This document shows positions 10,166 through 21,922 of a DNA stretch of 64,000 nt, in pieces. Position 1 is the first letter of the stretch, and each line of letters begins with the position of its first letter. A model generated the notes under the pieces. The model was not told the origin of the DNA and did no database searches. It saw nothing but the letters and a program-made list of their open reading frames with translations. This DNA is from Aegilops tauschii subsp. strangulata (taxonomy: Eukaryota > Streptophyta > Magnoliopsida > Poales > Poaceae), in the NCBI RefSeq assembly GCF_002575655.3, contig NC_053035.3, positions 379,727,792 to 379,791,791 of the forward strand. Direction: 5' to 3'. A program made the position numbers and the translations under genes.

Positions 10166-11131
10166 TGTTCTTGTATATTGTAGGTTTTTTATTGTTTTTC
10201 AAATAGAATAGAATGTAGAATGTAAATTTTTAGTAAATATAGGGTTATAAGATATTTAGTATTGTAGATTATTTGAATAGAATAGTCTGTCGGGACTTTT
10301 TCTAGGGTTCATAGTATATTTTCAAATATATTTCAGCAATCAAACTCTAGGTCATGTGAAATTAGGGCATTTTTCTATGATTCAAGAAGTAGATAGTAGT
10401 TAAAAAACCAGGGCATTTTTCTAGGGTTTATGAGGATATATAGATAGATGGATGGATGGGCAGATGTTAGGGCTAGAACTAGGGTATTTTTAGTAAATGT
10501 ATAGGTCTTTTCAATTTTTAGGGTTAGAACATGGTATTTTTAGTAAAATGTTAGGGCTAGAACTAGGATGAAATAGGGTTTCACTAAGTCCTAAGATGAG
10601 GATAATAATGTTTTTGTTTATATTTTGTTTTTGCAGAAATCAAGGAGCCCCTGCATCATCCACGCCGTCGTCGCCGTCATCGACCACGTCCGACCTCGAG
10701 GTGAGACCAGCCAAATCCCCACGTCGATGGTGATGTAGATGTTTTGGTAGTTGTAGTAGAGTAGTAGCTATATGAGTAGTTGTGACAATTTTTATGGAAT
10801 AGTAAATTTTTGCTGTAGGTCTTTCATATATGATGGAGATTTTAGACATGTGGTATGTAGTGTTCAGTAGTACCAGTGCTTTCCCAAGTGGCCTATGTTT
10901 GCAGGGAACACCTCACAGTGGCCTATGTTTTGCCGGAGTGTTGATTCATTTCCGTTCCGGCAAATTTCAGGCGCTCGATATGTCCTATTTTAGCAAAGGT
11001 AATGCCGGATTTTTCGGTGAATTTAAGCATGACTTGTGCTAGAATATGTAGGAAATATCGAGTGCCCCGGATTTGCTAGAGAGAGAATTAATGACATTTC
11101 GAGTTGACTTTAAGTCTGTCGGGGCTCCATA

Positions 11132-11345
11132 CATGACAGTCAAAAAATCAATGAGGGAGAGTCTCCACCATATATGAGAGAAGAAGAATGCTGACTGTTG
11201 TCGTGGGGTCGCTTCTCCTTCTTCTCCTTGTGCTAGACCTTTGTTATGCACTAGGGAAAGGAGGAGTAGCGACCATCATCGACGGTCAAAAAATCAGTGA
11301 GGAAGTGTCCATCATATATGAGAGAGGAAGGAGAATCCCGACAGA
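11132..11345. repeat. Direct repeats upstream of the CACTA cargo gene
   Basis: GTCAAAAAATCA(A/G)TGAGG followed by TC(C)A-CATATATGAGAGA and a GAATG/GAATC-CCGAC-type end occurs at about 11140 and again at about 11284. The two copies are about 140 bp apart and may be promoter-proximal repeats of the cargo gene. Confidence 0.55.
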
Positions 11346-11445
11346 CCAATAGTCAATCCGTGATGAATAATAATGATCTAATTTAGTTTTTGTAGTACAT
11401 ATATTTAATTTTAGAAGTTTAATCTTTGAATTGTGAACATAGGAA

Positions 11446-13914
11446 ATGTCGTCGGACGACGAAAGTCTCCCGGAGTGCGACTGGTGCGGCGACGACCAGG
11501 GTCTGTGCGACAGGCCTCACCTGGTAGAAGGTCGGCACTTCAGCATTAAGCTCCAGAAGACCTTCGATGTTGAAACGGTACGCAACAACGACAAGTGTTT
11601 TTTCATAATTAAGCACGACTTCTGCTTCTTCAACGTGTAATTTTCGTCTTTTACAATTCGACTAGCTTATCCCATGCCATGCAAGACGCTATGTCTTTGA
11701 GAGGATAGATTTTGAAAATCATGAAAGTATGGAAACAAAGATAGTTCACCTAAGGACCCATCATGGTTTTGATTTTGCTGTAAATCTATACAATTATGAG
11801 AGTGTATCCCATTTTGGTTGCCCGAATTCGGAAGCACTTTGCAAGATGTATGATTTTCACGAGGGTATGCTTGTCACCTTGGATATTGGTGATCCTGACA
11901 TCGACGAAGATAATATGGACATTTGGGTCCTTGTTGATACGCTTCCAATTCTACCAATATGTGAGTATCTCAAACATAGTTATTAAGTAATTTATATTGT
12001 TTATTTCAAAATAGTTGACATCTTATTTCCATTGATAGCTTATTTTCATTTTTCAAAGAATGTACGAAAGATGGTAGACAGAACCTACTACACCGATGGC
12101 GCAAAGTTAACTTATCAGGAGAAAGATCATCTTATCTCATTTATTATTGATGTTGAGAATTACAATATCAATTATCAAACTCCTGCACATTATGGTCAAT
12201 ACTTGCCACTAGTGCACGTGCTGAACTACGATAACATTTATGGAGATGGCATGGTAAGATTTTTTTTACTATTACGACATCCGTGCATCTTTTGCATGAA
12301 TTCTTCTAAAGTTAAACTACATTGTTAACTACGACATTATTACTATGTTTTTCAACAGAAAATCTCGAAGGATTGTGTGTGAAAGTGCTAGTTATCGACT
12401 AGAGGGGGGGGGGGTGAATAGGCGATTTTTATGAAAGTCTTCAAAACATGGGAGTTTCGAAGACAAACAATAGAAATGAACCTATTGACAAGCAGCAGAA
12501 GGTAGACTACACTAGACAGGTCATTGTCAAGTATTCAAAGAAGTGAAAGCACAAAGACTATTAGCAGCTAGGTGGTATGGATCAGGGTGGAAGATAGTAT
12601 GAAGACAAACAACAACAGTCGTCACATAGTGAAGTCAAACAGATAATGCAAGCAGGCAATGACTTCACAAGGACAAACCGTAAGTAAAGAGAAGTAAGAG
12701 ATTAGAACCAGTTGCTTGGTGAGGACAGGGATTTGTTGGACCAGTTCCAGTTGCTGTGACAACTGTACGTCTGGTTAGGGAGGCTGAGATTTAACTCAGA
12801 AGACCGCGTCTTCACCTTATTCCCCTTGACACTTAGTCCTCACTCAATCACTCTGGTAAGTCTTCAAGGTAGACTTCCAAACCTTCACAGACTTCGTTCA
12901 CTGGCAATCCACAATGACTCTTGGATGCTCATAACGCGACGCCTAACCGGCTGGAGGATTCACAGTCCTCAAGTGTAACAAGTCTTCAGGTCACGCGGAC
13001 AGAAAGACTTCAGTGATGCCTAACACTCTTTGGGCTCTGGGTGTTTTGGGCTTTGTCCTCGCAAGGATCTCTCTCTCAAATGCTTCGGAGGTGGGTTGTT
13101 CTCAAACGACAAAAGCCATGCACTAACTCTGAGCAGCCACCAATTTATGGTGTAGGGGGTGGGCTATTTATAGCCAGGAGGCAACCCGACCTGATTTGTC
13201 CGAAATGACCCTGGGTCACTAAGGAATTGACACGTGTCCAACGGTCAGATTTCAAACACACGCGGCAGCTTGACTTGGGCTACAAGTAAAGCTGACTCAT
13301 CCAACTCTGGATGAGATTTGCTCTTATTGTCTTCGCTCGAAGACATAGGTTTTGGTTGAGCATCACTTCAGTCACTCTGACTTTGTTCACTTGGACCCCA
13401 CTTAACAGTACGGTGGTTCCTATGACTCAACAAAGAAGAAAAGGAAACTACGAAACAACTATGTCTTCGCACTCCATAGTCTTCATGCGGTGTCTTCTCA
13501 TGTCATAGTCTTCATTGTGAATATCTTCACAGACCACCATTGTCTTCAATGTCTTCACACATTTTTAGGGGTCATCTCTGGTAGGTAAACCGAATCAATG
13601 AGGGACTACTACCTGTGTTATCCTGCAATTCTCACAAACACATTAGTCCCTCAACCAGGTTTGTCGTCAATACTCCAAAACCAACTAGGGGTGGCACTAG
13701 ATGCACTTACAGTGTGCCTCATCTCATGCTTCCGAAAGGTCACCTTGATGTTATTAGCTTACGGCCAGGTCTGCCTAGGCTTCACTACTGTTCATACCGG
13801 ATTTCTAAAACCGATGAAAACATGATAATCAAAGCATGGAAAAATGTATGGACCATCGTACGGAGCTACTTGGAACCAACATTGTGCGAAGCGCAAGAAT
13901 TGGAGACAGGATAG
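11446..13914 (+). pseudogene. CACTA-borne four-exon accessory gene, disrupted
   Basis: Exons 11446-11577, 11666-11960, 12039-12253 and 12359-12379 join in one frame with GT-AG introns (phases 0, 1, 0). Exon 4 resumes at 13717 after an insertion whose target duplication reconstitutes the codons at the break. The predicted product is about 290 residues. It starts with an acidic, Cys-containing segment (ECDWCGDDQGLCDRP) and contains a middle part (residues ~45-145, ALCKMYDFHEGMLVTLDIGD) loosely reminiscent of plant B3-type DNA-binding folds. Near the end (SYRISKTDENMI) the frame shifts, at about 13850-13890: the natural continuation lies in the next frame. From memory, similar proteins accompany wheat CACTA elements. 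It is not a transposase, and the B3 resemblance is only a suggestion. Confidence 0.6.
12380..13711. mobile_element. 1.33-kb TG...CA insert (solo LTR), TSD GTGTG
   Basis: The insert begins TGAAAGTGCTAG and ends GCACTTACA. GTGTG is present on both sides (12375-12379 and 13712-13716). Removing the insert and one duplication restores exon 4 of the CACTA cargo gene in frame, which supports the boundaries. There is no internal coding region, so a solo LTR is the simplest reading; family not recognised. A G run at 12405-12414 lies near its left end. Confidence 0.8.
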
Positions 13915-14146
13915 TCTCCATTCTTCATAATGGAGAGTCAGGGCCTATCTTGTTTTATTTTATTTTACCTTAGAGAGGGTAGTTAGGTCCTTGCTAATAC
14001 TCATGATCATGTGCTAAGAACAATTAAGTAGGGTTGGTTAGATGACTATGATGATGATGAGTATGACTTGTTATTATGATAACAAGTAGAAGTTGTATGA
14101 TGATGATGAGTAGGACTTGTTATTATGATACCAATGATGAGTTATT

Positions 14147-14166
14147 TATTATTATTATTATTATTA
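14147..14166. repeat. (TTA)n microsatellite
   Basis: About seven TTA/ATT repeats inside the CACTA element, preceded by two imperfect copies of GATGATGATGAGTA-GACTTGTTATTATGATA (about 14060-14130). Confidence 0.8.
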
Positions 14167-14179
14167 CGCTAAGTTGTTA

Positions 14180-14332
14180 TATGAGCATGATGAGTTATTA
14201 TATATATATCAGTGGGTGAAAGTACTTGATCTGGTTTGGATTAGTAGTACTTTTGATGTGCACCACATGTTGCCTCCACTTAAATCTAATCCATGTTCAT
14301 TTCACCCACTGTTATATATAATAACTAATCAT
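14180..14332. mobile_element. Foldback MITE-like palindrome inside the CACTA
   Basis: AGTTATTATATATATATCAGTGGGTGAAA on the left mirrors TTTCACCCACTGTTATATATAATAACT on the right, with a second inner pair (TGGATTAG / CTAATCCA). The element-like core CAGTGGGTGAAA...TTTCACCCACTG spans about 105 bp. It could be a MITE with AT-rich target flanks. Superfamily unassigned. Confidence 0.55.
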
Positions 14333-14641
14333 GGTCATAAAATCATATGATGAAAGTAATGTATATAAAACCTATACAAATACAGCAACAATAAGCTGCA
14401 TTTCCAAAAGTACAGGAAAATTTGGCAGTAGCGCTTATCAGAACAAACGCTACTGCTACTTACTATTGTCAGTAGCGCTTTTCCCTGACGAGCGCTACTG
14501 CTAACTAGGTATAGCAGTAGCACTGGAAAACCAGCGCTACTGCCACCAGTTAGCTGTAGCACCTTACTGATAGCACTTGTACAAGCGGTACTAGTAGCTA
14601 TAAAACCAACGCTACTACTAGGGTTTTCCCTAGTAGTGGGT

Positions 14642-14925
14642 GGTGGAGGAACGCGGCAGGCAGAGCGGGAGGAACGTTGCGGCTGCAGCGGGCGAGCAGG
14701 CGGCGGTGCAGGACGCGTCCGCGGAGGAACGCGTCGACCGGTGGTGCAGGCCGTGGCGGCGCGGGAGGAACGCGGCGGCTGCAGCGGGCGGGCAGCGGTG
14801 TAGGCGAGCAGCGGGCCGTGGTGGTGGAGGAACACGGTGGGCGGGCGGGTGACCGGCGATGCAGTCCGCGTCGATGGAGGAACGCGTTGGCTGTTGGTGC
14901 AGGCCGTGGCGGCGTGGGAGGAAAG
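14642..14925. repeat. GC-rich diverged minisatellite, right part
   Basis: This is the continuation of 9071-9294. GAGGAACGCG, GGCTGCAGCGGGCG and GGTGCAGGCCGTGGCGG recur four to five times with irregular spacing of about 50-95 bp. Long frames on both strands here are by-products of the repeat's GC content. Confidence 0.65.
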
Positions 14926-15821
14926 CTCCACACTAGCAACCTCGCTTGTCTGTTTTTTGGTATTGTACGTTGGGTACATCCATAGGCGCGCGTGTCCGTC
15001 TTATGTCCGCTAGGCAGATGGGTGACTCAAACGGACAAAAAATTAGACATAATCCGTGCCCGTTTGGGTGAATGGATTGTAGTTGCTGGTAATACGAGGC
15101 ATATACTGCGCGGTATACGGTTTGCCAAAAATAACTCTGCTACGCCTTGCACACGCATGAGACGAAACATGCCCATGTTAGGTGGTACGCCTTGTTTTGC
15201 CACACATAAATTCACAACATTTTTCCTCGCCAACTCCAATGCACAGACGTATTATGTGTGTGTCCGTCCGGTTGAGTCAAAACGAACACAAACCGCGGCG
15301 GCGTGGACACCGCGTGTCCGACGTCCGCCCTTGGCCTCCCCTTGACCCGCCATATAGTGGCATCTCAGCCATTCTTCCCTCTCCATCCATAGTCGACACA
15401 CCTCGCCACCTAGGCCTCGTCGTCGCTAATCATGCATCAGTACCTTTGCCATACAGAAATAAGGAAATAAAAGCATATATAGCCGGATACAGCAAACCCG
15501 ACGCTCGAAACGCCCGCAGACGCGTCCGGGCGCGTCCGCATATAGTGACCGGTTACGTCTCAAATAATTTTCTTTTGGATACCTCAATTAAGAAATCTAC
15601 CATGCTATTATGTGTCACGTGAAACCTAATCTAAACGAAGTTTGTCCGGCTCCGTCGTGTCCATGTTCGACAGCCGGCTGTGTCGCTCGAAGTGTTGCTC
15701 CAGTTGCGAGTGAGGTAGAGTAGGACATGGGACACACATCTGCTCACGGGGCTCAAGGCGCCACCATCACCCATGCCCTACTCTTCCTCGTCGGAGCCCG
15801 TCGCTAGTGGACGTGAGATCG
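14926..15821. other. Intergenic, nothing recognised
   Basis: GC-moderate sequence with short frames only. Repeated GTCCG-rich stretches (15020-15060, 15250-15340, 15640-15680) may be remnants of an old element, but I could not define ends. Confidence 0.35.
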
Positions 15822-15947
15822 ATGATAGATCCGGCCTGGGAAGGGAACTCGCTGTCTGAATCAGTTCGGTTTCTTGAGTCTCAACTACAAGCTGAAAGAC
15901 ATCGATTAGCTGTGCTGCGACAAGAAGCCGAAGGACTGCGGAAGTGA
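15822..15947 (+). pseudogene. Coiled-coil exon fragment cut by an Angela-like LTR
   Basis: An open frame from the ATG at 15822 has strongly heptad-like coding character (about residues 13-40, e.g. FLESQLQAERHRLAVLRQEA). It ends at a TGA formed by the first bases of the inserted LTR at 15945. The sudden stop exactly at the insertion boundary suggests that a longer coding exon was interrupted. The rest of the gene is not in the window unless beyond the retrotransposon stack. No family is recognised. Confidence 0.4.
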
Positions 15948-16589
15948 AGGAAATGTGCCCTAGAGGCAATAATAAAGTTGTTATCTATATTTCCTTGTAT
16001 CATGATAAATGTTTACTATTCATGCTAGAATTGTATTAACCGGAAACTTGATACATGTGGGAATACATAGACAAAACATAGTGTCCCTAGTATGCCTCTA
16101 CTAGACTAGCTCGTTAATCAAAGATGGTTAAGTTTCCTAACCATATACATGTGTTGTCATTTGATGAACGAGATCACATCATTAGGAGAATGATGTGATG
16201 GACAAGATCCATTCATTAGCTTAGCATAATGATCGTTAAGTTTTATTGCTATTGCTTTCTTCATGACTTATACATATTCCTTTGACTATGAGATTATGCA
16301 ACTCCCGAATACCAGAGGAATACCTTGTGTGCTATCAAATGTCACAATGTAGCTGGGTGATTATAAAGATGCTCTACAGGTATCTCCGAAGATGTTTGTT
16401 GGGTTGGCATAGATCGAGATTAGGATTTGTCACTCCGAGTATCGGAGAGGTATCTCTGGTCCCTCTCGGTAATGCACATCATGATAAGCCTTGCAAGCAA
16501 TGTGACTAATGAGTTAGTTGCGGGATGATGCATTACGGAACGAGTAAAGAGACTTGCCGGTAACGAGATTGAACTAGGTATGAAGATAC
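15945..16589 (+). mobile_element. Angela/WIS-like Copia LTR fragment
   Basis: Starts with the LTR terminus TGAAGGAAATGTGCCCTAG and matches, in reverse orientation, the right-hand part of the LTR at 39025-40762 (for example TTATGCAACTCCCG, GGTGATTATAAAG, GGATTTGTCACTCCGA). It stops at GGTATGAAGATAC, where LTR-Y begins. The rest of this element is not seen in the window. Confidence 0.85.
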
Positions 16590-17319
16590 TAATACGTCCA
16601 TTTTGCATCATGTTTTCTTACTGTTATTTATGATGTTTTTATCCATAATAATGCTTTTTGGAGTAATTCTAATGCCTTTTCTCTCATAATATGCAAGGTA
16701 CACACAAAGAGGGAGAATTCCGGCAGCTGGAAATCTGGACCTGCAAAAGCTACGTTAGGCCACCTATTTTGCACAACTCCAAACAAGTTGAAACTTCACG
16801 GAGATTTTTTATGGAATATTTGAAGAATATTGGAGCAAATAACTACCAGAGGGGGCCCACCAGGTGGGCACAACCCGCCTGGGCGCGCTAGGGAGCCCAG
16901 GCGCGCCCTGGTGGGTTGTGCTCACCCAGCCCACCTCTGGTGCCCATCTTCTGGTATATAGGTCGTTTTGACCTAGAAAAAATAAGGAGAAGACTTTCAG
17001 GACAGAGAGCTGCCGTCTCGAGGTGGAACTTTGGCAGGAGCACTTTTGCCCTCCGGCGGAGCGATTCCGCCGGGGGAACTTCCCTCCCGGAGGGGGAAAT
17101 CATCGTCATCATCATCACCAACAACTCTCCCATCTCGGGGAGGGCAATCTCCATCAACATCTTCAATAGCACCATCTCATCTCAAACCCTAGTTGATCTC
17201 TTGTGTTCAATCTTGTTACTGGAACTATAGATTGGTGCTTGTGGGTGACTAGTAGTGTTGATTACATCTTGTAGTTGATTACTATATGGTTTATTTGGTG
17301 GAAGATTATATGTTCAGAT
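16590..17319 (+). mobile_element. LTR-Y, left half (Athila-like family)
   Basis: Begins TAATACGTCCATTTTGCATC, a one-base variant of TGATACGTCCATTTTGC. It is colinear with the minus-strand LTR at 50888-52409, which serves as the uninterrupted reference. It is broken at 17319 (GTTCAGAT) by the TG...CA element at 17320 and resumes at 32641. Confidence 0.85.
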
Positions 17320-17773
17320 TGATAATCACATTTCATATACATCTTTTGGCACTCAAATATGTGGTTTATTGAGATATGACGATCAATTCTTGCTGGGAAA
17401 TATTGAATATTTGCATGAAAATCATATAAAGGATCATTTACTAGTCTTTGGTCTATTTTGCAGGAATGTGCGCAAAGGCACTATAATCTTCAAGATTCGG
17501 ACGAATTGGCTATTGAGAAGAGAGAAGGGCAAGAAAGAAGTGAAGAAAGGGACCTGAGCATGAAGGAAAGAAGAAACCGGGGGCCAAAACTAAAGATGGA
17601 GGGGATCGACTTGGGAAGAAAGAAGAAAGGAGAAGGGCCAAATCAGAAAAGTGGCAGACTAGAGGAGGGGTCAAAATCCCTAGCAGCAGCCCCGGTCCCC
17701 TTTGGGCCTGGCACATCTCTCTCTCCCTCACCCCTCCTTCTCCACCTCCGGCCGCCGCCACGGCCAGGCCGGC

Positions 17774-20700
17774 TGTAACGCCCACGATGCGGCTATATCT
17801 CCCACGTGTCGAGGCACGACTTAGAGGCATAACCGCATTGTGGTTTTGTCGCAAGAAGGGTCATCTTCACACAATCCCATGTAATGAACAAGAATGGGAT
17901 AAAGAGTTGGCTTACAATCGCCACTTCACACAATACATAAATATAATTCATACATCATCCAAATACACACATAGACCGACTACGGTCAAAATCCAAATGA
18001 AAATAAGATAACCCCAAATGCTAGATCCCCGATCGTCCCAACTGGGCTCCACTACTGATCATCAGGAAAAGACACATAGTAACGACCACGTTCCTCATCG
18101 AACTCCCACTTGAGGTCGATCTCATCAACTGCACTTGCATCATCGGCACCTTCAACTGTTTTGGTAGAATCTGTGAGTCACGAGGACTCAGCAATCTCAC
18201 ACCCGCGAGATCAAGACTATTTAAGCTAATAGGAAAGGATGGTGTAATGAGGTGGAGCTGCAGCAGGCACTAATCATATATAGTGGCTAACATACGCAAA
18301 AGAGAGCGAGAAGAGAAGCAACGGAACGGTCGTCATCTAGTAATGACCAAGAAGTGATCCTGAACTCCTACTTACGTCATTCATAACTCAACCGTGTTCA
18401 CTTCCCGGAGTCCGCCGAGAAGAGACCACCACGGCTACACACACAATTGATGTATTTTAAATTGGGTCAAGTGACAAGTTCTCTACAACCGGACATTAAC
18501 AAATTCCCATCTGCCTTATAACCGCGGGCACGGCTTCCGAAAGATAATACCCTACAGGGGTGTCCCAACTTAGCCCATCATAAGCTCTCACGGTCAACGA
18601 AGGATAAACCTTCTCCCGGAAAGACCCGATCAGTCTCGGAATCCCGGTTTACAAGACATTTCGACAATGGTAAAACAAGACCAGCAAAGCCGCCCGATGT
18701 GCCGACAAATCCCGATAGGAGCTGCACATATCTCGTTCTCAGGGCACACCGGATGAGCAGTCCGTACAACTAAAACCAATCCTCGAGTCTCCCCAAGGTG
18801 GCGCTGCAAAGGGCTCTAGTTTGGACCAGCACTCAGAGGAACACTGGCCCGGGGGTTTAAATAAAGATGACCCTCGGGCTCGCGGAAACCCGGGGGAAAA
18901 GGCTTAGGCGGCAAATGGTAAAACCATGGTTGGGCCTTGCTGGAGGAGTTTTATTCAAGGCGAACTGTCAAGGGGGTCCCATAAATCACCCAACCGCGTA
19001 AGGAACACAAACCCAAGGAACATAATACCCGTATGACAGAAACTAGGGCGGCAAGAGTGGAACAAAACACCAGGCATAAGGCCGAGCCTTCCACCCTTTA
19101 CCAAAATATATAGATGCATTAATTAAATAAGAGATATTGTGATATCCCAACAATATCCATGTTCCAACATGGAACCAACTTCAACTTCACCTGCAACTAG
19201 CAACGCTATAAGAAGGGCTGAGCAAAAGCGGTAACTTAGCCAAACAATTGTTGCTAGGAAAAAGGATGGTTAGAGGCTGACATGGCAATATGGGAGGCAT
19301 GATATAGCAAGTGGTAGGTAGCGCATCATGGAAATAGAACGAACAACTAGCAAAGCAATGATAGAAGTGATTTCGAGGGTATGGTCATCTTGCCTGCAAG
19401 GTTCTCAGAGTTGTCGAAAGCTTGATCCTCGTAAGCGTACTCAACAGGTTCCTCGTTCACGAACTCGTCTCTCGGCTCTACCCAAGACAAGAACACAAGC
19501 AATGGAACCACAATCAATCACGGGAAATGCACAAGCAACATGATGCAATACATGAATGATATGCAAGATATGATATGCGATGCATATGCGTGCTCCGGTA
19601 GAAAAATGATGAAAAAGGCAGTAACTTGGCAAACCAAGCATGCCACTGGAAAGATGAGATGATTTTGGTCGAAATCGATATAAAGATCACTGGAAACGGA
19701 TGCACGGTTTGCAAATGGCAAGCAAAACAAGAATGACACGAATCTGCGATTAACAACATGATAGCACTTAAAATGCAACAAGCAACAATGCTACAGCACT
19801 CCAACATAGCAACAAAGCATATGACAGTAATCTACAGGAGATGCACGACAAAATATGAACACTGAGATACGGCAAGATCACACACATCAGGTTCAAACAA
19901 GCATGGCAAAAGTGCAAAAGATATCAGGTTCACAGACTTGGTGAAATTATTGGACATGGCAAAAACAGCATCAGGTAGCAATGTTCAGAGCACGTAATCA
20001 ACATGCTACAGGAACTTAACATAGCAAAACAAGGAATGGAAGTATTCTATTATATGCATATGACAAAAGTCCCTTACTGACCATAAGCCAAAAAGGAGCA
20101 GAAGATATGATGGAAACCATGTAAACATAGCAAGTTTCGTTAACAGGTTTCATACTTGGCAGAAAACAGAGCATGGCAGAAACAATAATATGAAGGCATC
20201 TTGGTGAGCTTGATGCACTCACCACAAAGCAACGCATGACAAAACAAGCATACCTACAGCAAGATGGCATGTTTATGAAGCTATCAATGGCAAGAGAAAG
20301 TACATGGCATGAATGAAACAACTACAACAAGCTTGGCAAAATTGAATATCATGTTAACAATCTGCCAAAAATATTTTATAGCAAAAGTAGGGCAAGATTG
20401 AGTCATGCTATGGTACTCCATAATTGCAAACAAGGGCAGGAATGGATCAATTACAACAATATCTACAAAACATCCTCACTGAACCTCACCAAAATATGCA
20501 TGGATCTCTCTGTAGCATCAAGTTTACATGGCAACAAAATAACAGCAGTCTCAGACAGAGAAATTACCAAGTCTCTGAAATCAGAAACATTACGGAGCCT
20601 AGTTTGCATGCTTGTGCTAGTCACCGCATTTATCACAAAAATACATGGCATACACTCCTAGAAAGATGGCATGGCATACAACAAAACACATGTAGAGCTC

Positions 20701-21886
20701 ATGCCCATAAGATGCACAGATTAAAAGCAACAAAAATAACAAATCTCCAAGTTCTGCTAAGTAACAGCAGATAACAGCAACTAGCACTCTTACACCAGAG
20801 ATTTGGGCATCAAGATGGACTCAAATGAACCTGGTGCAATGGAACAAAATGAAGCGCATCACGAGCCGAACATTTCAATATATTACACACGTGAAACGGA
20901 GCTATATGCAGAGAGTTATGATGCGATGAACATGGGCATGTAATGGAAAAATCTGGGACTTGGAGAAATCGGGGGAGGAGAGGAAGTCAACCCTGTGTGA
21001 GATCTGGATCGGGCCTTGAGCTCGGGGCTGCGGCTCGCCGGAGCTCCTGCCGGTGACGGAGGAGGGAGAGGGCGGCCGGCCGGACGGGGAGGGAGGCGAG
21101 GAGGCGCCGGCGAGGCGCGCGGCGGCGGAGGGTCGATGCGGCGGCGACGGCGGGCGAGCTCGCCGGCGCGACGGCGGAGTGGCGGGGCCGCGGTGGCGCG
21201 GTGGCTGGCGGTGGAGGAGGCCACGTGGCGGGCGGCCACTGGTCCGGGGCGGCAGCGCGAAGCGTCCGGCCGGCGGCGGACGCGTCCGGCGGCGCGGAGG
21301 GATAGGGTTAGGGTTGGACTGCGAATGTTTTCGGGAGGGGATGCATATATATAGCTAGAGGGAGCTAGGAGAGTCCAAATGAGTTGCGGTTTTCGCCCAC
21401 ACGATCGTGATCGAACGACCTAGAGAATGGAAGAGAGTTTGGTGGGTTTTGGGCTGGTTTTGAGGGTTTTTTTTGCTGCACACACAAAAGGACTTTGCGG
21501 TTACCCAGTTAACCGTTGGAGTACCAAACGACCTCCAAATGGAACGAAACTTGACCGGTGGTCTACCGGTGGTATACCAAGGCCACTTGACAAGCCTCGG
21601 CCCATTCCGAGAACGTTTGACACCTGCTCACAAAAGAAAACAAGAGGGGCGCGCCGGATGAGGTGGGAGCGCCGGATTGCAAAACGGACAACGGAAAATG
21701 CTCGGATGCATGAGACGAGCACGTATGCAAATGCAATGCACATGATGACATGATATGAAATGCATGACAAGAACAAAATGCAAAACGAAAGACAAAACCC
21801 AACCACGAAGGGAATATCATAACACATAGCCGAAAATGGCAAGAGTCGGAGTTACAAATATTGAAAGTTACATGCGGGGTGTTACA
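17774..21886 (-). repeat. 3' LTR of the Tekay-like element (4113 bp)
   Basis: Paired with 27532-31599. It contains a 115-bp segment (17951-18065) absent from the other LTR, bounded by TCA microhomology, and lacks a ~66-bp GC-only block found in the partner at about 30840-30908. The minus-strand TATA box is at 21345-21354. Confidence 0.95.
21345..21354 (-). promoter_or_regulatory. TATA box of the 3' LTR
   Basis: Minus-strand CTATATATATGCAT, identical in the partner LTR. U3 is therefore short (about 540 bp) and the R-U5 part is about 3.5 kb, which is unusually long. Confidence 0.7.
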
Positions 21887-21922
21887 ACACTCCACCACTA
21901 CGAGAGGATCTCGTCCCGAGAT

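Larger units (their letters stand above)
9295..14638. mobile_element. CACTA DNA transposon, 5.34 kb, TSD GGT
   Basis: The left terminus CACTACTAGGGAAA (9295) is the exact inverted repeat of the right terminus TTTCCCTAGTAGTG (ending 14638). Both sides carry the 3-bp target duplication GGT (9292-9294 and 14639-14641), as expected for CACTA/CMC transposons. Subterminal arrays of AGCAGTAGCG appear in both orientations within about 350 bp of the left end and 250 bp of the right end. I find no transposase reading frame, so the copy is probably non-autonomous. Its cargo is a four-exon accessory gene (11446-13914), and it has been hit by at least two LTR-type insertions. Confidence 0.95.

Noticed and set aside
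9295..14638. CACTA transposase
   Set aside because: No frame with transposase-like motifs was found on either strand; the only multi-exon gene is the unrelated accessory gene.
20916..21358. GC-rich long frames at the LTR (and the matching 30466-31066)
   Set aside because: They lie in the transcribed leader of the Tekay-like LTRs and are open mainly because of GC content; frames are not conserved across the indel between the LTRs.
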